A DNA stretch of 11,945 nt. Source: Lachnospiraceae bacterium (GTDB lineage: Bacteria > Bacillota_A > Clostridia > Lachnospirales > Lachnospiraceae). The notes beneath the pieces are model-generated. The model did not search any database and had not been told where the DNA came from. It saw only the letters and a program-made list of their open reading frames with translations. The stretch is taken from positions 1 to 11,945 of the forward strand of contig JAFUEG010000272.1 of the NCBI GenBank assembly GCA_017464045.1, read 5' to 3'. Below, piece after piece: positions 6,298-11,945 of the stretch. The position numbers and the translations under genes were made by a program. Within the stretch, counting starts at the first letter, position 1; each line of letters opens with the position of its first letter.

Positions 6298-6855
6298 ATG
6301 GTATCAGCAGGAGATTTTAAGAACGGAATAACAATTGAGTTAGAAGGTAATATTTACCAGATTATTGAATTTCAGCATGTAAAGCCCGGAAAGGGAGCAG
6401 CATTCGTAAGAACTAAGCTTAAAAATATAAAGAGTGGCGGTGTTGTAGAAAAAACCTTCCGCCCAACTGAAAAATTTGAAAATGCTCATATTGATAGAAA
6501 AGATATGCAGTACTTATATCAGGATGGAGATTTATACTACTTCATGGATAGCGAAACATATGATCAGATAGCTATAAATGCTGATGTAATCGGTGATGCA
6601 CTCAAGTTTGTTAAAGAAAACGAAACTTGTAAGATTGCTTCTCACAATGGTTCAGTATTTGCAGTTGAACCACCTATATCAGTAGACTTACTTGTTACTG
6701 AGTGTGAACCTGGTGTTAAAGGTGATACAGCTACAGGAGCAACAAAACCTTGTACAGTTGAGACCGGTGCTACTCTTAATGTACCGCTCTTCATCAATCA
6801 GGGTGATATGATAAGAATCGACACAAGAACAGGTGAATATTCATCAAGAGCATAA
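6298..6855 (+). CDS. efp: elongation factor P
   Basis: EF-P binds the ribosome between the P and E sites and relieves stalling at consecutive prolines. The product is 185 residues, the normal length. The N-terminal KOW-like domain carries [17 protein letters not shown] (28-44); the loop lysine is K32, the equivalent of the residue modified in Bacillus EF-P (5-aminopentanol) and Escherichia coli (lysyl-lysine). The C-terminal OB domain has the signature [20 protein letters not shown] and ends [20 protein letters not shown]. The ATG at 6298 is preceded by AAGGAGG at 6 bases. It is a single-gene unit with its own promoter, divergent from spoIIIA and followed by two large hairpins. No modification gene is visible nearby. 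Confidence 0.98.
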   Translation: MVSAGDFKNGITIELEGNIYQIIEFQHVKPGKGAAFVRTKLKNIKSGGVVEKTFRPTEKFENAHIDRKDMQYLYQDGDLYYFMDSETYDQIAINADVIGDALKFVKENETCKIASHNGSVFAVEPPISVDLLVTECEPGVKGDTATGATKPCTVETGATLNVPLFINQGDMIRIDTRTGEYSSRA

Positions 6856-6871
6856 CATTTTAAAGTATAAT

Positions 6872-6972
6872 TAGGAGATGGCTTTCGCTAATATATTTAT
6901 GGTACACGCAAATCTCGCTGACGCTCACGATTTGCTTAGCGCCAAAAATATATTAGCGAAAGCCATCTCCTA
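6872..6972 (+). repeat. long hairpin element 1 (27-bp perfect arms, conserved core)
   Basis: Arms 6872-6898 and 6946-6972 are perfect 27-bp reverse complements. Inside lies a core (6907-6939) with its own stem GCAAATC/GATTTGC and a 14-base loop ending GCTCAC, then CTTAG. The core is 28/33 identical to the core of element 2 (7017-7049), whereas the outer arms are unrelated in sequence. Element 1 starts 17 bases after the efp stop. No T-run flanks it on either strand, so on its own it is a poor terminator. Confidence 0.85.
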
Positions 6973-6989
6973 TTCTTGTTATATACACA

Positions 6990-7073
6990 AAAACAGAGAA
7001 CGCCAAAACAGTTACTCGCAAAGCTCACTATCGCTCACGCTTTGCTTAGTAACTTTTTGGTGTTCTCTGTTTT
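6990..7073 (+). terminator. long hairpin element 2, likely bidirectional terminator between efp and the aminopeptidase gene
   Basis: The outer stem AAAACAGAGAAC/GTTCTCTGTTTT (6990-7001 with 7062-7073) continues through G-U and perfect pairs, with a single bulged C at 7009, to AGTTACT/AGTAACT (7010-7016 with 7048-7054). Next come the inner stem GCAAAGC/GCTTTGC (7018-7024 with 7039-7045) and a 14-base loop. The base of the stem carries TTTT on the plus strand and TTTTT on the minus strand. That suits transcription ending from both convergent genes. It shares a core with element 1. Confidence 0.7.
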
Positions 7074-7110
7074 ATACTAAGATGTGATAATGATCATACC
7101 CTATGATACC

Positions 7111-8271
7111 TTATATACATATTAATTCCTTCGGAGATGTAGCAAGATTACGGCAGCCGTTTCCGGTTACGACTACAAGATCCTCTATACGGACGCCAAA
7201 CTCACCCGGGATGTAGATACCCGGTTCTACAGTAACTGTTATGCCAGGTTCAAGGATGTCGTGGCACTTAGGAGAAAGCCGTGGTTCTTCATGGATAAAG
7301 AGTCCCACACTATGTCCTAAGCCATGTCCGAAATAATCTCCGTATCCGGCATCAGCTATAATGTCTCTTGCACATTTATCAATTTCTGAGCATACAGCTC
7401 CCGGTTTTACGAGTTTAAGAGCTTCAAGCTGTGCCTTAAGAACAGTCTTATATACATTTCTTTGTTTTTCAGATGGATTTTTTCCTACAAAAACAGTTCT
7501 TGTCATATCCGAGCAATATCCCTTATATATACACCCAAAATCCATAGTAAGGAAATCACCCTCTTCTATCAATTTTTCAGTAGGCACTGCATGCGGTAGG
7601 GATGAGTTTTTACCTGAAGCAGATATTGTATCAAAACTTAGTCCGGAAGCTCCATGACTTCTCATAAAGTTTTCGAGTAAAAGTGCAACTTCTATCTCTT
7701 TCATACCAGGCTTTATTTTATCCTTTACATAATCAAATGCCATATCCCCTATATGCTCTGCCATGGCAATATTCTCAATTTCTGATTCAGACTTAACACG
7801 CCTCAAGTTATTAATCTTTTCATCTAAAGGCATCAATCCAATTTTATCGTCGAGAATATCTAAAAACTGTTTAAACTGCTTATAAGTAATTTCTTCATTT
7901 TCAAATCCGACACGTATAGTATTACCTTTGCAAACAGTATTTGCACATGTTTTACACGAGTTTTCCACTGAATCCGGTGGACAATTGCCATCAAAAAAAT
8001 CATTTGTCGATGAAAAAAATTCTTCGCATAAAAGTCGATTAATACACTTTGCATACCCTTCCGACTTAATATCCACGCATTCAAAATCAGGTGCTTCTAA
8101 AGAAACCTGCTCCGTATATCTTGAATCTGTAAGAATTCTTTTATGCTTTAGAGTTATAAGAGCCATACCTGTATGACCACTATATCCTGAAAGATAATGA
8201 AGGTTATACCCATCTGTTAATATAACCGCATTCATTTTATACTTTTTCATAAGATTATAAATTCTGTCCAT
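7111..8271 (-). CDS. Xaa-Pro aminopeptidase (M24B family)
   Basis: This is a cytoplasmic dinuclear-metal aminopeptidase that removes N-terminal residues before proline, related to Bacillus YqhT. The product is 386 residues (YqhT about 353). A creatinase-like N-terminal domain (1-150) is followed by a pita-bread catalytic domain. The expected metal ligands are present: D244 (TMDFG), D255 (SDMTRT), H320 (FGHGLGH), E349 (TVEPGIY) and E363 (RIEDLV). The substrate histidines H227 (HAVP) and H327 (IHEEP) are also present. An unusual insertion at about 82-118 in the N-terminal domain carries C97, C106, C109 and C114. The ATG at 8271 has AAAGAGG 9 bases upstream. It is convergent with efp, and its own promoter is at 8303-8330. 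Confidence 0.93.
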   Translation of the reverse strand: MDRIYNLMKKYKMNAVILTDGYNLHYLSGYSGHTGMALITLKHKRILTDSRYTEQVSLEAPDFECVDIKSEGYAKCINRLLCEEFFSSTNDFFDGNCPPDSVENSCKTCANTVCKGNTIRVGFENEEITYKQFKQFLDILDDKIGLMPLDEKINNLRRVKSESEIENIAMAEHIGDMAFDYVKDKIKPGMKEIEVALLLENFMRSHGASGLSFDTISASGKNSSLPHAVPTEKLIEEGDFLTMDFGCIYKGYCSDMTRTVFVGKNPSEKQRNVYKTVLKAQLEALKLVKPGAVCSEIDKCARDIIADAGYGDYFGHGLGHSVGLFIHEEPRLSPKCHDILEPGITVTVEPGIYIPGEFGVRIEDLVVVTGNGCRNLATSPKELICI

Positions 8272-8302
8272 ATTACTAAACCTCTTTTTTTTAGATATAT
8301 TT

Positions 8303-8330
8303 ATTATACAATTTAATAGGATAATATCAA
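8303..8330 (-). promoter_or_regulatory. sigma-A promoter of the aminopeptidase gene
   Basis: On the minus strand TTGATA (8325-8330) and a perfect TATAAT (8303-8308) are 16 bases apart. The ATG at 8271 is about 25 bases past the expected transcription start. Confidence 0.75.
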
Positions 8331-8387
8331 GAATGAATATTAGTTCACATCAAATATATTTTAATAATAATATATTAATATCATCCG

Positions 8388-8425
8388 AAAAAAATCCCCT
8401 TTATGAGAAACTCATAAAGGGGATT
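8388..8425 (-). terminator. Rho-independent terminator of the giant gene
   Basis: A 15-bp perfect stem (8393-8407 with 8411-8425) with a 3-base loop, containing a CCCC/GGGG block, is followed on the minus strand by seven T (8394-8388). It starts 11 bases after the stop codon of the giant gene and separates it from the aminopeptidase promoter. Confidence 0.93.
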
Positions 8426-8436
8426 CATATAATTAG

Positions 8437-11400
8437 TTAAATCTTATCAATAATATCTATAATACTATTTTGAGTCATTTCAAACAAGTACGGCAACAGC
8501 TTAATCTTAATACGCTGGTAAGCTATATTATTCTTAGAATCTGTAACCTCAATTACGATATAGGTGTACTCCTGATTATAAGGTTCAAAATACTCAGGCT
8601 TAAGTTGCAATGCTGTCAACGTCTTACCTACATCATAGATTGTACCTGACTTAAGCGGATTACCATCAGCATCCTTTGTCATGTCAGCAATCAATATATG
8701 ATATTGATCATTTACATAAGAATCTGAATTAGTAGTCACATAATCTAAATCGTAGTAAATTCTAACTCTTTCAAGCTTATTACCTGCTTCACTTGTATCA
8801 ACCGTTGCGCTGAAACTAAACTCAGGCCAAGCCTCTGTATCCTTAACTTCCATTAAGTAATCAGTTCCGTCTTTCTCCTTCTTCTTCTCGGTCTTATAAT
8901 CATAAACCGTAATACCAGGCTGATTAACTGAATTCTTAACTGAGTTAACTATAATATTGATATAAAGTCTACGTTCATCATTATTATCTTTGTAAACACC
9001 TGTTACCTTTGAATGTCCGGCACCACAATAGTTTACGTTTCCATATGAGTAGATGAAGTAGTTATCCATACCATCATTTCTTGATGCTGCATACATAGAT
9101 GAAGCTGACGTAGCCTTGCCATTTACAGCCTTATTATTACCACCTGCAAGTGAATACCATACCGTCATCTTCGATGCATCAAGTTCAAGTGCATAATGCT
9201 GTGCATGAGTTGGTGATATATTAAGCTCATCACTAAGTGTAAATGGATACTGTGTTACTATACCCTTATTATTCTGGCTTGCCTTATCAGTACCATAATT
9301 TCCATTTTCCTTCTTCTGCACTGTATCACTTACATTACTGCTCTTGAAGTAGGATGTTGCAAGTTCCCAATACTGCTGACCATATTTATATGGTGAACCA
9401 CCACTTGCACCATTTGTACCATAATCTGATGTTGCAAACGAATCTGTATATACAACATCTGTAAGATATCTGCTTCCTGCATCAAAGTTATTGAATGCAA
9501 CCTTAATATCATTAACCCATGATGCATATCTTGTAGTATCAGTCTTAGGCTTATATGAAAGGTTTGTCATAAAGTATCTATCTTCAGTACCGGTAGATGT
9601 ATATGGCAGATAATACATACCTGCTGCTGCACTCGAGCTACGTGTAAGACCTCTGTTTCTGTTCATACCGAAGTAATCTCTTAATGTTGCTGTCATTACA
9701 TGTGAACCTGAGTTTCTTGATGCTGTTAAAGTATCATGGAACAAAAGTAAGCTTCCATCGTTATTCATATAATCTATCAAATCTGCAAGTGCTGTTGCAT
9801 CAGTCATATCATCACCTGCAAAGTCATCTGAAGGTCCTATGATTATCATATCATAACAACCTAACAGCCAATTATCAGGATATGCATATCTGTTATAATC
9901 TTTGTACTGATTGTGATATGTAATTTCCTTTTCTTTCAAATCTCTGTAATCAAAATATGCATTAGCAAGATTAAGCTGATCAGTCTGCCATGGATATGTA
10001 TATCTGAAGCATCCACCATTTCCTATAGCCGAGAAAATATCCGAATATCTTCTAGTCTTTAATACAATAGTAAGATCTCCTGCATATCCTCCAGTATTAC
10101 TTGCAATTGCAGTATTAAGTGCTGTTTCAAGCGCAGGTATAGCAGCTTCTGTATCTGTTTTTGCCTGTACATAGTTCTGATATGCACCATTTGCCAACTG
10201 CTGATACTCTCTCTTTGTAATAAACTTAAGCTTAGCATCATCAGTAGTAAGAGCTGACCACTCTGCATAATCAGGATCTGATGCATCTATCGAGAAGTTA
10301 TTGATCTTTGTTGCTTTATCAGCTGCACTCATACTTGAGAAATCATAAGCAGCTGCTATCTTTCTTGAATACTCTTCAAACTCACCTCTAAGGAGAATAT
10401 CAAGATCAAAGTCATAAAGATCTCCAACATCATCAGCAAGGTTTGTTGACCAGTCATCTACACCTGTATATCCACCTAAAGTCATTGCACTGTCATACTT
10501 TGGAAGACCAAAGATATGTTCATGCTGTCCAAGATACGGATTATTATCAGTTGTATGACCTGTACTTGCTGTAGTATTACTTTGTAAGTAAGCTCCTGTA
10601 CCGCTATATCTTATATCAATCTGACTAGTACTATTTGCAATTGGGTTAAACTCAAGTCTCTCATATGTCTGCTGACATATAGGACAGAAGTAAAGTGCAT
10701 TTGAACCCTGAGCGCCTTCACCATGTGTAGACACAAGCTTAGTACCCTGCCAATTTGTTTCTTCCTTAGCAGCACCAGGCATGATCTGAAGAACTCTTAC
10801 CGTCTGTTTTTTACCTGTCTTATTCTTAATATATGATATACCCTTTGTATAAGCAGTTAAACCGGTACCTTTATCAGTCACCTCAAGCATCCAGCTAACA
10901 GGGCCAAAATACTTATCTGATAATGTACATTTAAGAGTTCCCGATTTATTATCTGTTGAAGTAGTAGTTGAGAATTCACTTGCTACATCAGCACCATTTG
11001 TTGTGAATGTATTAGTTCCATCATCATCAATACGAAGTTTAACCGAAAATCCACTGGAACTGATTCCATCAACCTCAAATGAGAAGTTAAGCGTACCCTC
11101 GCTAAGTCTTGTACTTGTATCATAATAGTTATATGTTACAGGCATAGAAGTAACTGTAAGCTTAGGTCTAGATGAAGAACCCTTAACAAGACTGTTGACC
11201 TTATCATAATCAATAAATGTCGGGTCATCAGAAGTATTAGATATACCCCATAATACAGTAGTCTTCGGATCAGTTGATTTAGCCGGTGAAGTACTTCCGT
11301 CAGTAGTCTTCCTAGCATAACATGAATCAAGGAACTTTCTCATGTTACTGTCAGGATCTATAGAATTCTGAAGATATTCGTTTCCGTCCGGATTATTAAC

Positions 11401-11945
11401 AACTGCATCATAAGCGTCAGCTACGCTCTTCTCAACAATTATAGGCATATCCTTATCAATATAATCTCTAAGTTCTAATAATCTGTCATAAGAAATATCA
11501 TTACCATTTAAAAGTGAGAATGATTTTTGATATGCACCATTTAAATATACCTCTGCTGCAGGACTTCCTGATTTAACATCACCACCTGAATAGCCAAGTG
11601 ACGATACAGAAACTGCAACCATATCACCATTATGTGTATACATTGTATAGATAGGGAAATACTTATAATTTTCAAGTGCTGTTCCTGTTGTACTCATATA
11701 TCCCCAGTTCATAAGTCCGGCAACATTTCTCCAATTCTGAGGCTCCTTAAGAGCTGACTTATTACCTCCAACATATATAAGGTCATAAGTTCCAAGAATC
11801 GGTTCTTTGCTTGCTGCAAGTTCCTCTGTAGACATATGAACTATATTTATCTTACTTTCATCAATTCCAACCGCATCAGAGATTTTCTTCTTTGTGATTT
11901 CCCAATCATAGTACTCAACATTGATATTACCGTCTGCATCTCTTG
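8437..11945 (-). CDS. giant DUF5057-like, probably extracellular protein (5' end beyond window)
   Basis: The frame is open to the right edge, so the ATG at 11835 is internal and the N-terminus is missing; 1168 residues are visible. Numbering from the first full codon (11943), one module contains YDLIYVGGN (53-61) and RDYIDKDMPIIV (159-170). A beta-rich region follows at about 250-370, then RVLQIMPG (383-390), a CPIC motif (420-423) and QHEHIFG (473-479). A second module has YDMIIIGPSDD (697-707), SLLLFHDT (731-738) and YGNVNYCGAGHS (967-978). The C-terminus is Ig-like (about 1037-1148). The pattern resembles DUF5057 proteins of Lachnospiraceae with Rossmann/glutamine-amidotransferase-like folds. 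High Asn, Ser, Thr and Tyr content and absence of a C-terminal anchor suggest a secreted or surface protein, but the signal peptide lies outside the window. Function unknown. Confidence 0.7.
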   Translation of the reverse strand, partial: RDADGNINVEYYDWEITKKKISDAVGIDESKINIVHMSTEELAASKEPILGTYDLIYVGGNKSALKEPQNWRNVAGLMNWGYMSTTGTALENYKYFPIYTMYTHNGDMVAVSVSSLGYSGGDVKSGSPAAEVYLNGAYQKSFSLLNGNDISYDRLLELRDYIDKDMPIIVEKSVADAYDAVVNNPDGNEYLQNSIDPDSNMRKFLDSCYARKTTDGSTSPAKSTDPKTTVLWGISNTSDDPTFIDYDKVNSLVKGSSSRPKLTVTSMPVTYNYYDTSTRLSEGTLNFSFEVDGISSSGFSVKLRIDDDGTNTFTTNGADVASEFSTTTSTDNKSGTLKCTLSDKYFGPVSWMLEVTDKGTGLTAYTKGISYIKNKTGKKQTVRVLQIMPGAAKEETNWQGTKLVSTHGEGAQGSNALYFCPICQQTYERLEFNPIANSTSQIDIRYSGTGAYLQSNTTASTGHTTDNNPYLGQHEHIFGLPKYDSAMTLGGYTGVDDWSTNLADDVGDLYDFDLDILLRGEFEEYSRKIAAAYDFSSMSAADKATKINNFSIDASDPDYAEWSALTTDDAKLKFITKREYQQLANGAYQNYVQAKTDTEAAIPALETALNTAIASNTGGYAGDLTIVLKTRRYSDIFSAIGNGGCFRYTYPWQTDQLNLANAYFDYRDLKEKEITYHNQYKDYNRYAYPDNWLLGCYDMIIIGPSDDFAGDDMTDATALADLIDYMNNDGSLLLFHDTLTASRNSGSHVMTATLRDYFGMNRNRGLTRSSSAAAGMYYLPYTSTGTEDRYFMTNLSYKPKTDTTRYASWVNDIKVAFNNFDAGSRYLTDVVYTDSFATSDYGTNGASGGSPYKYGQQYWELATSYFKSSNVSDTVQKKENGNYGTDKASQNNKGIVTQYPFTLSDELNISPTHAQHYALELDASKMTVWYSLAGGNNKAVNGKATSASSMYAASRNDGMDNYFIYSYGNVNYCGAGHSKVTGVYKDNNDERRLYINIIVNSVKNSVNQPGITVYDYKTEKKKEKDGTDYLMEVKDTEAWPEFSFSATVDTSEAGNKLERVRIYYDLDYVTTNSDSYVNDQYHILIADMTKDADGNPLKSGTIYDVGKTLTALQLKPEYFEPYNQEYTYIVIEVTDSKNNIAYQRIKIKLLPYLFEMTQNSIIDIIDKI

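Noticed and set aside
6872..7073. CRISPR array made of the two repeated cores
   Set aside because: Only two imperfect copies, each inside its own large hairpin, with no regular spacers and no cas genes.
6878..7087. 69-codon plus-strand frame after efp
   Set aside because: It lies across the two hairpins and is made mostly of their arms; there is no family resemblance, and the structure explains the sequence better.
8353..8376. AATATATT inverted or direct repeat upstream of the aminopeptidase promoter
   Set aside because: AATATATT is self-complementary and this stretch is almost all A/T, so chance is a sufficient explanation.

Overview
The window looks like a chromosomal segment of a low-GC, endospore-type Clostridia bacterium, most likely a Lachnospiraceae member. 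The evidence is a complete eight-gene spoIIIA sporulation operon, strong AGGAGG ribosome binding sites, sigma-A promoters with near-consensus hexamers, protein sequences typical of that family, and a very large secreted-type protein resembling the DUF5057 proteins of Lachnospiraceae.

Layout from left to right. Positions 1-263 (minus) hold the start of an unrecognised, extremely AT-rich, Asn/Ser/Lys-rich gene that overlaps the end of nusB and runs off the left edge. Positions 256-1031 (minus) hold nusB and an Asp23/YqhY-family gene behind their own sigma-A-type promoter (1065-1093). Positions 1150-6169 (minus) hold spoIIIAA-AB-AC-AD-AE-AF-AG-AH, tightly packed with overlaps or gaps of mostly 4-12 bases. 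A 128-base divergent intergenic region (6170-6297) carries a good sigma-A promoter for efp. It also carries, on the same bases in the other direction, a plausible sigma-E promoter for spoIIIA, plus a 9-bp inverted repeat. efp (6298-6855, plus) and a Xaa-Pro aminopeptidase gene (7111-8271, minus) converge on an intergenic region containing two long hairpins that share a conserved, co-varying core. A terminator (8388-8425) follows a giant minus-strand gene (8437-11945) whose 5' end lies beyond the right edge.

How the genes work together. SpoIIIAA-AH build the mother-cell half of the SpoIIIA-SpoIIQ channel across the engulfed forespore membranes. EF-P relieves ribosome stalling at polyproline, the aminopeptidase trims N-terminal X-Pro peptides, and NusB is an antitermination factor for rRNA transcription. 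The order pepP/yqhT - efp - spoIIIA - yqhY - nusB recalls Bacillus subtilis, but here efp is inverted relative to spoIIIA and accB/accC are missing between spoIIIAH and yqhY.

I see no phage, CRISPR, tRNA, rRNA or transposase. The items most worth a second look are the paired co-varying hairpins after efp, a 20-bp perfect inverted repeat inside the nusB coding region, the overlapping divergent promoters, the compact SpoIIIAG, the AT-rich unknown gene after nusB, and the giant two-module DUF5057-like protein.
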